Assembly: GCA_041394605.1 (NCBI GenBank)
Contig: JAWKHX010000018.1
Location: 1 to 64,000 of the forward strand
Direction: 5' to 3'
Source of the DNA: UBA668 sp041394605
Lineage (GTDB): Bacteria; Actinomycetota; Acidimicrobiia; Acidimicrobiales; Ilumatobacteraceae
Length of the DNA stretch: 64,000 nt
In this document: positions 1 to 7,998 of the stretch, piece after piece
How positions within the stretch are numbered: the stretch's first letter is position 1
Layout: every line of letters begins with the position of its first letter
Notes under the pieces: generated by a model
Told to the model about the DNA's origin: nothing
What the model saw: only the letters and a program-made list of their open reading frames with translations
Databases searched by the model: none
Translations under genes and position numbers: made by a program

Positions 1-74
1 TCATGGCGAGTATGGCGCGATCTGACGGGGGGAACACCACGAGTTCAACGATCGGTCGGCTGGCGATCGGCTGG

Positions 75-1199
75 CTACACCGGCGTGTCGACGCCCTGTG
101 GCAGCTGGTCGCGCGGCCAGTCCAGAAGGGACAGCGCCTGCCGGCAGGCGAAGCGGTCGGTCATGCCGCTGACGTAGGCGACCGCCTGGTGCACGGCCTC
201 GGCGCTGCCGGCGGCCAGGTCGGTGGCGTCGGGCAGCAGGTTGGGGCGGTCGGCGTAGTGCTCCACCAGCGCCCGCAGCATGGCCACCACAGCGGCGCCC
301 TGGGCCTGGCTGGCGGGGCGCAGGTAGATGTGCTCGTAGTTGAAGCTGCGGAACGCGGCCAGGGCTTCCGCGGCATCGTTGGCCATGCCGATCCGGCCGG
401 CGTCGCGAGCGGCTTCGATCATGCCGTAGATGAAGGTGGCGAGTTGCTCCCGTCGGGTCTCGCCGCAGCGCGAGCGCACGACGTGCGGCAGCATGTGCGG
501 GGTGACCACGCCGGCGGCCACGGCGTCCTCGAAGTCGTGGCACACGTAGGCGATCCGGTCGGCCCAGCTGACCACCTCGCCCTCCGGGGTCATCGGCGCC
601 GGGCGACTCCAGGAGTGATTGCGGATGCCGTCCAGCGTCTCCTCACACAGGTTCAGCGAGGCCAGCGTGACATCGGCGCCCCACGGCGCGTGGTCGTACC
701 CGCCGGGCACGAAGGGGCTGAGCGCGTCCTCGCTGGCGTGGCCGCCTGGGCCGTGGCCGCAGTCGTGACCGAGGGCGATGGCCTCGGTGAGCAGCACGTT
801 GAGGCCCAGCGCCCGGGCAACCGACGCTGCCACCTGAGCGACCTCCAGCGCGTGGGTGAGGCGGGTGCGCTGGTGGTCGTCGGGGAACACGAACACCTGG
901 GTCTTGCCGGCCAGGCGGCGGAAGGCACTGGCGTGGAGGATGCGGTCCCGGTCGCGCTCGAAGCAGGTGCGCCAGGTGTCCGGTGCTTCCTCCGCGGCGC
1001 GGTTGCCGGCGCCGTGGGCCTTCGTGGCCAGCGTGGCCAGGGACGACTGCTCGGCGGCCTCACGGGCCTCGCGGGGGACGAGGAGGCGTGAACCGCTGCC
1101 CGCCCATGAGTCCGCGTGGGCCAGATGGATGCCAGCCACCGCCTGGTGACCCTGCATCGTGGAGGCCCAGCGGTCGGCGCGTTCGTCGATCCCAGCCAT
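75..1199 (-). CDS. dgt: dGTP triphosphohydrolase-like HD-domain protein
   Basis: Deoxyguanosinetriphosphate triphosphohydrolase family, which hydrolyses dNTPs to nucleosides and triphosphate in the cytoplasm; 374 aa, normal for the short bacterial class. The HD metal site is visible as RLTHALEV (His116) and GHDCGHGPGGH (His145, Asp146), preceded by the family motif FRRLAGKTQVF near residue 93. The ATG at 1199 is chosen because TACGCT lies exactly 7 nt upstream, the leaderless promoter pattern of this window; a TTG at 1220 is also in frame. It diverges from obg. The exact nucleotide substrate cannot be read from sequence. Confidence 0.9.
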   Translation of the reverse strand: MAGIDERADRWASTMQGHQAVAGIHLAHADSWAGSGSRLLVPREAREAAEQSSLATLATKAHGAGNRAAEEAPDTWRTCFERDRDRILHASAFRRLAGKTQVFVFPDDHQRTRLTHALEVAQVAASVARALGLNVLLTEAIALGHDCGHGPGGHASEDALSPFVPGGYDHAPWGADVTLASLNLCEETLDGIRNHSWSRPAPMTPEGEVVSWADRIAYVCHDFEDAVAAGVVTPHMLPHVVRSRCGETRREQLATFIYGMIEAARDAGRIGMANDAAEALAAFRSFNYEHIYLRPASQAQGAAVVAMLRALVEHYADRPNLLPDATDLAAGSAEAVHQAVAYVSGMTDRFACRQALSLLDWPRDQLPQGVDTPV

Positions 1200-1267
1200 C
1201 ACTGCCAGCGTAGAGGGCAAAGGCTTCGGGGGAGGGGAGGGCGGCGCAGGTAGCCTCAGAGGGTCCT

Positions 1268-2506
1268 ATGAGCGGGTTCGTCGACGAAGCACAACTGAAC
1301 GTGCGCGGTGGTGACGGTGGCGCGGGCTGCGTGTCGTTCCGCCGTGAGGGCCCCGTGGCCTTCGGCGGACCCAACGGTGGCGACGGCGGCAAGGGTGGCG
1401 ACATCTGGCTGGTTGCCGACCGCAATGTGTCGTCGTTGATCGCCTTCCGCGACCACCCACACCGCCGCGCCGAGAACGGCGTGCACGGCCAGGGCAAGGA
1501 CCTCCACGGCCGGCGTGGCAAGGAACTGATCGTCAAGGTCCCCGAGGGAACCGTGGTGTCGGACATGTACACCGGCGAACTGCTGGCCGACCTGGCCAAC
1601 CACGGCGACCGTTGGCTGGCTGCCGCCGGCGGCCGCGGCGGGCGTGGCAACGCCAAGTTCCTCTCCAATCGCCGCCGGGCGCCGAGCTTCGCCGAGCAGG
1701 GCGAGCACGGCGAGGAGCGCTGGCTGAAGCTGGAGATCAAGCTGATGGCCGACGTCGCGCTCGTCGGTTTCCCCAACGTCGGCAAGAGCACGCTCATCAG
1801 CGTCATCAGTGCGGCCAAGCCGAAGATCGCCAACTACCCGTTCACCACGCTGGAGCCGAACCTCGGTGTGGTGCGGCTGGACGAAGCCACCGAGTTCGTC
1901 GTGGCGGACATCCCCGGCCTGATCGAGGGCGCCAGCGAGGGCAAGGGTCTCGGCCACACGTTCCTTCGCCACATCGAGCGGGCGCGGGTGCTGTGCATCA
2001 TGGTGGATCTCTCCGACCCCGACGGCCCCCCGCCGGAAGAGCAGCAGCGCATCCTCCTCCACGAATTGGGCCAGTACCAGCCTGAGCTGCTGGAGCGGCC
2101 GCGCCTGGTCGTCGGCACCAAGAGCGACTCGGCCATCCACGACTGGGACGGTGCCACCCTGTCGTCGGTCACCAACCAGGGTGTGCGCGAGTTGGTCGGC
2201 CGGATGGCTGCGCTGGTGCACGAGGCCCGCCAGGCCGAGCCGCAGACGGATGGCATCGTGATCATCCGGCCGGAGGCCGAGGGCGCCCGCGTGGAGCGCC
2301 TGGACGAGCACGAGTTCCGTCTGGTCGGCCGCCAGGTGGAGCGTGTGGTGGCGCTCAACGACGTCACCACCCCCGACGCACTCAGCTACATCGACCACCA
2401 GCTGAAGCGCCTGGGCGTGCCCAAGCTGCTGGCCCGTGCCGGTGCCCGCGACGGCGACGTCATCTGGATCGCTTCGTTCAGCTTCGAGTACCACGAGGAG
2501 GCGTAG
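1268..2506 (+). CDS. obg: GTPase Obg/CgtA
   Basis: Essential ribosome-associated GTPase involved in 50S maturation and stress control. The 412 aa show the glycine-rich Obg fold (about 1-158, GPNGGDGGKGG), a G domain with Walker A GFPNVGKST (167-175) and DIPG (214-217), and a C-terminal OCT domain (about 330-412). The usual NKxD guanine-specificity motif reads TKSD (284-287). The gene is followed 4 bp later by proB, the common actinobacterial order, but the usual upstream neighbours rplU and rpmA are absent; a divergent dgt sits there instead. TAGCCT at 1251 is a possible -10, though 11 nt from the ATG. Confidence 0.96.
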   Translation: MSGFVDEAQLNVRGGDGGAGCVSFRREGPVAFGGPNGGDGGKGGDIWLVADRNVSSLIAFRDHPHRRAENGVHGQGKDLHGRRGKELIVKVPEGTVVSDMYTGELLADLANHGDRWLAAAGGRGGRGNAKFLSNRRRAPSFAEQGEHGEERWLKLEIKLMADVALVGFPNVGKSTLISVISAAKPKIANYPFTTLEPNLGVVRLDEATEFVVADIPGLIEGASEGKGLGHTFLRHIERARVLCIMVDLSDPDGPPPEEQQRILLHELGQYQPELLERPRLVVGTKSDSAIHDWDGATLSSVTNQGVRELVGRMAALVHEARQAEPQTDGIVIIRPEAEGARVERLDEHEFRLVGRQVERVVALNDVTTPDALSYIDHQLKRLGVPKLLARAGARDGDVIWIASFSFEYHEEA

Positions 2507-2510
2507 CGCG

Positions 2511-3596
2511 GTGCGGGTGGTCGCCAAGATCGGCACGGCGTCGCTCACCGACGCCGTCGGCGTGATCCAGCAGGAGATGATCGACGGCGTGTGCGACCAA
2601 CTGGCCGCGCTGCGTGCCGCCGGCCACGAGGTGCTGCTGGTCAGCAGCGGGGCGGTCTCGGCGGGCGTGTCCGCACTGGGGCTGCGCGCCCGGCCCTCCG
2701 ATGTGCCCACGCTGCAGGCCATCAGCGCGGCCGGCCAGAGCCGGCTGATGGAGACCTACAACCGCTCGCTGGGGCGGCACGGCCTGGTGGCCGCTCAGGT
2801 GCTGCTGGTGCCGCACGACTTCGTGGACCGCCGCCAGTACCTCCACGCCCGCCAGACGCTGGTGCGACTGCTGGAACTGGGTTGTGTGCCGATCATCAAC
2901 GAGAACGACGCCATCGCCAGCGACGAGATCCGCTACGGCGACAACGACCGCATCGCCACCTTGGTGGCCCACAACGTGGCTGCCGACCTGCTGGTGCTGC
3001 TCACCGACATGCCCGGTCTCTACACCGCCGACCCGCGCACGGACCCCTCTGCCACGCTGATCGACGTGGTGGCTGCCGACGACCCGCTGCTGTCGGTGGC
3101 AGCCACGGCATCGGGCTCCAATCGGGGCAGCGGCGGCATGGCCAGCAAGCTGTCCGCGGCGCGTATGGCCAGCTGGGCAGGTGTCACCGCCGTCATCGCC
3201 AAGGCGGCCCGCCCCAACGCGCTGGTGGACGCCGTGGCCGGCCGGCCCGTGGGTACCACGTTCCTGCCCAGCAGCCGCACCCTGCCGGCCCGCAAGCTGT
3301 GGATCGGGTTCGCCACCAACGTGGAAGGCGTGGTGGTGGTGGACGACGGTGCCCGCCGCGCACTGGTGGAGCGCGGCACGTCGCTGCTACCCGCCGGCAT
3401 CACCGCGGTGCGCGGCGACTTCGCCGAAGGCGACGTGGTGGACGTGCACGACCAGCGCGGCGTGGCCGTGGCCCGCGGCATCACCCTGGCCGACGCGGCG
3501 ACGCTGCGCACGGTGATGGGCAAGCGCACCAGCGACCTTCCTGGCGACGTGGCCCACGAGGCCATCCACCGGGACGACCTGCTGCTGCTGGTGTAG
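2511..3596 (+). CDS. proB: Glutamate 5-kinase
   Basis: First step of proline biosynthesis, phosphorylating glutamate to gamma-glutamyl phosphate with ATP. The 361 aa contain an amino-acid kinase domain with SSGAVSAG (about 44-51), NENDAI and the ATP-site segment GSNRGSGGMASKLSAA, followed by a C-terminal PUA domain (about 270-350). The GTG at 2511 is preferred: a GAGGAGG Shine-Dalgarno at 2494-2500 lies inside the end of obg, and the protein then begins VRVVAKIGTASL as expected. Only 4 bp separate it from obg, so the two are probably co-transcribed. proA is not in the window. Confidence 0.95.
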   Translation: MRVVAKIGTASLTDAVGVIQQEMIDGVCDQLAALRAAGHEVLLVSSGAVSAGVSALGLRARPSDVPTLQAISAAGQSRLMETYNRSLGRHGLVAAQVLLVPHDFVDRRQYLHARQTLVRLLELGCVPIINENDAIASDEIRYGDNDRIATLVAHNVAADLLVLLTDMPGLYTADPRTDPSATLIDVVAADDPLLSVAATASGSNRGSGGMASKLSAARMASWAGVTAVIAKAARPNALVDAVAGRPVGTTFLPSSRTLPARKLWIGFATNVEGVVVVDDGARRALVERGTSLLPAGITAVRGDFAEGDVVDVHDQRGVAVARGITLADAATLRTVMGKRTSDLPGDVAHEAIHRDDLLLLV

Positions 3597-3612
3597 GGCG
3601 GCGCCCCCGGGG

Positions 3613-4380
3613 TCAGCCCTCGGCGGGCTTGGGCTGCTCCACGGCGGGCGCGGCGGCGCCATCCAGCCCCAACTCGGCACGCAGCTCGCTGAGGCGGCTC
3701 TGGGCCTCGACGTTGGCGGTGGCCTGCTCGATCTCCAGGATGCTGCTCTCCACGCTGGCGTCCTGCAGCTCGCTGGTGGCCTTGGCCTTCGCGTAGCGGG
3801 CTTCGATCTTCTGCTGGACCTCGCTCATCGTCGGCACGTCGTCGCCCACGGTCTCCTGCAGCTGGGCCATCGCCGAGTTCATCTGCTCCTGCATCTTGGC
3901 CTGCTCCAGCTGCGACAGCAGCTTCTGCTTCTCGGCCAGCTTCTGCTGGAGGAGGCGGCCGTTCTGCTGCACCGCAGCCTTGGCCTGGTCGGCAGCCTGG
4001 GTGGCGTCGATGACCATCGCCTTCAGGCCCTCGACGTCCTTCTCCACCTGGATCAGCTGGTTGGCGATGGTCTCGGCCGCCGAGTTGTACTGGGTGGCCT
4101 TCGCGGCGTCACCGGCCTTCGATGCATCCGCGGCCATGATGAGCGCCTGGCGGGCGTTGCCGTTGAGCTTCTCCAGTTCGGCCATCTTGCCGTTGAGGCG
4201 GATCTCCGCCTGCTTCTGGTTGGCGATGACGTTGGCCGCCTGCTCCTTCAAACGCCGATGCTGGTCCTGCGCCTCACGCAACGCTTGCTCCAGCTGGATC
4301 GACGGATCGGCGTTGTCGTCGAACTTCTTGTTGAACTTGGCGGTGAGGTACTTCCACCACTTCTTGAAGACCTTGAACAT
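3613..4380 (-). CDS. pspA: PspA/IM30 family envelope-stress protein
   Basis: Peripheral membrane ESCRT-III-like protein thought to stabilise the cytoplasmic membrane under stress; 255 aa, almost entirely predicted helical coiled coil (about 20-220), with the N-terminal amphipathic start MFKVFKKWWKYLTAKFNKK and the family segment DPSIQLEQALREAQ. The ATG at 4380 follows TAGGAT by 7 nt (forward 4388-4393), a leaderless promoter whose TAG is also the stop codon of murJ. It converges on proB with a 16-bp gap. No PspB, PspC or PspF homologue is adjacent, so regulation is unknown. Confidence 0.92.
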   Translation of the reverse strand: MFKVFKKWWKYLTAKFNKKFDDNADPSIQLEQALREAQDQHRRLKEQAANVIANQKQAEIRLNGKMAELEKLNGNARQALIMAADASKAGDAAKATQYNSAAETIANQLIQVEKDVEGLKAMVIDATQAADQAKAAVQQNGRLLQQKLAEKQKLLSQLEQAKMQEQMNSAMAQLQETVGDDVPTMSEVQQKIEARYAKAKATSELQDASVESSILEIEQATANVEAQSRLSELRAELGLDGAAAPAVEQPKPAEG

Positions 4381-4390
4381 GACGGCGATC

Positions 4391-5992
4391 CTAGTGCCCC
4401 GTCGGTGCGGCGGGGGATGGGGTGCGACGTACGCGGCGTACCAGCGCGTCCAGCTCGGGGGCCCGCAGGGCCAGCAGCACGCCCACGTACACGGCGATGC
4501 CCACCACGGTGCCGGCGACCAGCCGCACGAGCGCGCCGGACCCCGCGTTGCCACCCACCGCCCGAGCCACGAACCACACGACCTCGGCCATCACTACCGA
4601 CGCCAGCACCACCCGGCCGAGGGCGGTGAGGATGACACGGATGGGGAAGCCGGTGACCTTGTAGGTCAGGATCTGCAGGGCCCAGAGCGCGCTGAGGAAG
4701 TAGGCGATGGCGAACGAGGCGGCGATGCCCAGCACGCCGTAGCGCTGGTACAGGATCAGCGCGATCACGATGTTGATGCCGTTCTCCACGATGTTGACGA
4801 TGCAAGGCGTGCGGGCGTCCTGGTGGGCGTAGAAGGCCCGCAGGGTGAACAGGTACACGGAGAACGCGCCGAGACCGAGCGCGAAGCCGGCGAGGGCGCG
4901 GGCTGCCAGGGCGGCGTCGGCGGCGTCGTACTCGCCGCGCTGGAGCAACAGGCCGATCAGCGGCTGGCGCAGCGCGAACAGCCCGAAGCCGGCCGGGATG
5001 GTGACCAGCGCGATCAGGCGGATGCCCAGGCTGGTGCGGTCGATCATCCGGTCACGGCGTCGCTCGTTGACGGCCTGGGCCATCTCCGGCAGGAACGTCG
5101 TGGCGATCGACATGGCCAGCAGGCCGTGGGGCAGCATGAAGAAGATGAACGCGTTGGTGTAGCCGGTGGGGTTGTCCGCGCCCGTGCGCAGCAGCAGGTT
5201 CTGCACCACGACGATGGCCACCTGGTTGGCCACCACATAGCCCAGCGCCCACCCGGAGAGCGTGCGCAGCTGCCGCACCGCGGGATTGCGCCAGTCCAGC
5301 GAGATGCCCATCGGCACACCGGCGCGGGCCATCGGCGGCAGCAGCGCCAGCGCCATCACGGCGATGCCGGCGGTGGCGCCGAGGCCAAGGGTCCACCGCA
5401 GCCGGTCATTGGCCAGCACGTCCTGCAGCGTGGCCTCCACCCCGTGCAGCGCCGAGGGCACGGTGAGGAGGCTGGCGATCACGGCCAGGTTTCCGAGGGC
5501 CGGTGCCCAGGCGGCGGCGAAGTACCGCTTGCGGGCCTGCAACTCGGCGCTGGCCACGGCATTGAGCCCGTAGAAGAAGATCTGCACGAGGAAGAAGGCC
5601 GCCAGCGAGGCGCCGACCTCGCGGTACAGGTCCACGTTCACGTCGGCGGGCGAGGTGGATGCGTAGACCCGGAAGATCAGGGGCGCCGCCAGGACCGCGA
5701 GGACAGCGAGGACCAGCGATCCGGCCAACGCCACGGTGCGCACCGCCACCTCGCCGCGGTCGTCCTCGTGGTGGCGCAAGCGGGTGAACAGCGGCACCAG
5801 GGTGGACGACAGCACACCGCCGAGCAGCAGTTCGTAGACCAGGTTGGGGCTGGCGTTCGCCTGGTTGTAGGCGCTCGTGAGCGCCGAGCCGCCGAGCACG
5901 GTGGAGAGCACCATCACGCGGACCAGTCCGGTGACGCGCGACATGGCGGTGCCGGCGGCGACCGCCAGGTTCGACTTCAGGAGGGTGCTCAC
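4391..5992 (-). CDS. murJ: Lipid II flippase MurJ (MviN)
   Basis: MOP-superfamily transporter that moves lipid II across the cytoplasmic membrane for peptidoglycan synthesis. The 533 aa are consistent with about 14 transmembrane helices; the N-terminus carries the MurJ signature (SRVTGLVRVMVLSTVLGG and YELLLGGVLSSTLVPLF). The start is GTG at 5992, overlapping the stop of the upstream small membrane gene as GTGA, so translation is coupled. Unlike mycobacterial MurJ there is no large cytoplasmic pseudokinase domain at the C-terminus, which ends shortly after the last helix. Confidence 0.94.
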   Translation of the reverse strand: MSTLLKSNLAVAAGTAMSRVTGLVRVMVLSTVLGGSALTSAYNQANASPNLVYELLLGGVLSSTLVPLFTRLRHHEDDRGEVAVRTVALAGSLVLAVLAVLAAPLIFRVYASTSPADVNVDLYREVGASLAAFFLVQIFFYGLNAVASAELQARKRYFAAAWAPALGNLAVIASLLTVPSALHGVEATLQDVLANDRLRWTLGLGATAGIAVMALALLPPMARAGVPMGISLDWRNPAVRQLRTLSGWALGYVVANQVAIVVVQNLLLRTGADNPTGYTNAFIFFMLPHGLLAMSIATTFLPEMAQAVNERRRDRMIDRTSLGIRLIALVTIPAGFGLFALRQPLIGLLLQRGEYDAADAALAARALAGFALGLGAFSVYLFTLRAFYAHQDARTPCIVNIVENGINIVIALILYQRYGVLGIAASFAIAYFLSALWALQILTYKVTGFPIRVILTALGRVVLASVVMAEVVWFVARAVGGNAGSGALVRLVAGTVVGIAVYVGVLLALRAPELDALVRRVRRTPSPAAPTGH

Positions 5993-6591
5993 GTCCGCGG
6001 TGTCTGGAGCTCCTGGAGGGCCAGGCGCAGCCCTTCCAACTCGGTGACCACGTCGCCCACGCCGGTGCCGAGCATTTCGGTGTTGTCGGTGCCGACACTG
6101 ACCTCGGCGGCCAGCGCAGTGAGCTCGCCCATCCGTGTGACCTGGATGCGCAGGCGGGAGTCCGAGTCCTCGCGGGCCGCCCGCACCCGGCCGGCAGCCG
6201 CCAGTTGGGCGGACAGCGAGGTGCGGGTGACGTCATCGGTGGCCCGCTGCAGTTGGCGGTCGAGGGAGCCGACGTCCAGCCGGCGCAGCGCGTCGTCCAA
6301 TTCGTCGCCGCGGCGGGCGATGGCGAAGCACTCCTGCACGGCGTGGTCCACCTGGCCGCCGATCGACGTGAGGCGGTCGTGCAACGGGCCCTTGGCCACG
6401 CTGCGGACGATCTCGCGGTATCGGCGCTGGGCGGCGAGGGCGGCCTGCACATGGCGACGCCACGGGTCGCTGATGGTGAACGGGTCGATCGCCGCTGCAC
6501 GCATCCCGCCTGCGGCCGGGCGGCGCCGACGCAGCCACCAGGCGCCGGCGGCGGCACCGGCCAGCACGAGGGCGATGAGCAGGGGCACCAT
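5989..6591 (-). CDS. Membrane-anchored coiled-coil protein of unknown function
   Basis: 200 aa with one N-terminal transmembrane helix (MVPLLIALVLAGAAAGAWWL) followed by an arginine stretch (stop-transfer, C-terminus cytoplasmic) and a largely helical, charged remainder likely to form coiled coil. No family was recognised. The ATG at 6591 has TACCCT 7 nt upstream (forward 6599-6604). It overlaps murJ by 4 bp (GTGA), so the two are made together; a role in cell-envelope synthesis or MurJ regulation is inference from this coupling only. Confidence 0.75.
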   Translation of the reverse strand: MVPLLIALVLAGAAAGAWWLRRRRPAAGGMRAAAIDPFTISDPWRRHVQAALAAQRRYREIVRSVAKGPLHDRLTSIGGQVDHAVQECFAIARRGDELDDALRRLDVGSLDRQLQRATDDVTRTSLSAQLAAAGRVRAAREDSDSRLRIQVTRMGELTALAAEVSVGTDNTEMLGTGVGDVVTELEGLRLALQELQTPRT

Positions 6592-6612
6592 GCCGGAAAG
6601 GGTAGTGCCTGG

Positions 6613-7998
6613 TCAGGCGTCGACAGGGGCGATGTCGTCGGCGGTGAGGGTCATCAACTGCTCGTCGGTGGGGTCGGCCAGCGGCGCGAGGCGAGTGGCC
6701 TGATGGGCGATCGCGGTCTCGAACAGGTTGCGCACGAACCTGGCGTTGCCGAAGCCCCGGGTGCGCGGCTCGATGGTGATGAGATGGCGCAGCGCCGCGA
6801 GTGCGTCGTCGCTGAGGAGGTAGCGGTTGCGGTCGCCGAGCAGTTGGAAGATGGCGACCAGCTCGTCGTCGGTGTAGTCGGGGAAGTGCACGGTGCGGGT
6901 GAAGCGGCTCTTCAGCCCGGGGTTGGCGTCGATCAGGTCGGCCATCTCCTCCGGGTAGCCCGCGGCCACGATGGCCAGGTCGTCGCGGTGGTCCTCCATG
7001 AACTTCACCAGCGTGTCGATGGCCTCGCGTCCGAAGTCGTCCTCCCCGCCACGGGCGAGCGCGTAGGCCTCGTCGATCAGCAGCATGCCGCCGAGTGCCG
7101 ATTCCAGCGCCTGCTGGGTCTTGAGGGCCGTCTGGCCCACGTAGCCGGCCACCAGGTGGGATCGGTCGGTCTCCACGAGGTGCCCCTTGGACACCACGCC
7201 GACCGAGTGGAACACCTGCGACAGCAGGCGGGCGACGGTGGTCTTGCCGGTACCCGGGTTGCCGGTGAAGACCAGGTGGTGGCTGGTCTCGATCACCGGC
7301 AGGCCGCGCTCGGCGCGCAGTTGCTGCACCTGGAGCAGGCTGGTGAGGCGGCGGACCTCCGCCTTCACATTGTCCAGACCGATGAGGGCGTCCAGCTCGG
7401 CCAGCAGTTCGGCAACCGGCCGCAGGGGAGGAGCCTCCGGCGTCGCAGCCTCGGCGGCCGTGGCGACGGAAGCCGTCGTGCCGGCCGCGGGTGCAGCAGC
7501 GGCCGGTTGCCCCGGGCGGGGGACGCCGGCGGCGTCCAGGTGGCGGAGCAGCGTGGTGCGGAACGAATCGATCGCCGCCAGTTCGTCGGGCGACGGTACG
7601 AGGTCGATCGCGGCGGCAGCGTGGGCGACGCGCATCGCCGCCTCGTAGTAGGTGTGGGCGCGGCGGGAGCCGTCGCGGGCGTCGGCCCGCACCAGCAGGT
7701 CGTAGAGCACGCTCGGCTGCGCCAGACGCTCCGTGGCGCCGTCGAACAGCCGCATCTCGCGGGCCGCCGCGGTGGACACGACGAGCGGTGGGTCCAGCAA
7801 CGGCCCCAACTCGTCGAGGTAGGCGGTGAGTTCGCCGTCGGTCAGCCGGCCGTCGGCGGCCAGCACGCCACCGGCGATGTTGGCCACCTCGCGGACGGCC
7901 TCGACCGTGTGATCATCTGCGGCACGGCGCGACAACGCGGCCAGCTCCCCGCCCACGAGGTGGACGAAGGAGCCGGCCGCGTCGCCGAGTGCACTCAA
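6613..7998 (-). CDS. TerB-like/AAA+ ATPase of the CbxX/EccA type
   Basis: 461 aa. The N-terminal 190 residues are helical with two TerB-like stretches (VAGGVLAADGRLTDGEL pattern; ADGxL-type acidic loops), then an Ala/Pro linker, then a CbxX/CfxQ AAA+ module starting at LLAELDALIGLDNVK, with Walker A GNPGTGKTT (about 245-253), Walker B MLLIDEAYAL (about 302) and an arginine-finger region SRFTR. This family includes Rubisco activase CbbX and the type VII secretion ATPase EccA, but no Rubisco or ESX genes are nearby. The TTG start at 7998 overlaps the stop of the upstream protease as TTGA; the downstream alternatives would delete conserved N-terminal sequence. Confidence 0.82.
   Translation of the reverse strand: MSALGDAAGSFVHLVGGELAALSRRAADDHTVEAVREVANIAGGVLAADGRLTDGELTAYLDELGPLLDPPLVVSTAAAREMRLFDGATERLAQPSVLYDLLVRADARDGSRRAHTYYEAAMRVAHAAAAIDLVPSPDELAAIDSFRTTLLRHLDAAGVPRPGQPAAAAPAAGTTASVATAAEAATPEAPPLRPVAELLAELDALIGLDNVKAEVRRLTSLLQVQQLRAERGLPVIETSHHLVFTGNPGTGKTTVARLLSQVFHSVGVVSKGHLVETDRSHLVAGYVGQTALKTQQALESALGGMLLIDEAYALARGGEDDFGREAIDTLVKFMEDHRDDLAIVAAGYPEEMADLIDANPGLKSRFTRTVHFPDYTDDELVAIFQLLGDRNRYLLSDDALAALRHLITIEPRTRGFGNARFVRNLFETAIAHQATRLAPLADPTDEQLMTLTADDIAPVDA

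Noticed and set aside
1..74. A gene starting at the left edge (ATG at 4-2, minus strand), possibly dnaG
   Set aside because: Only one base beyond the ATG is visible and there is no clear Shine-Dalgarno or -10; it cannot be supported.
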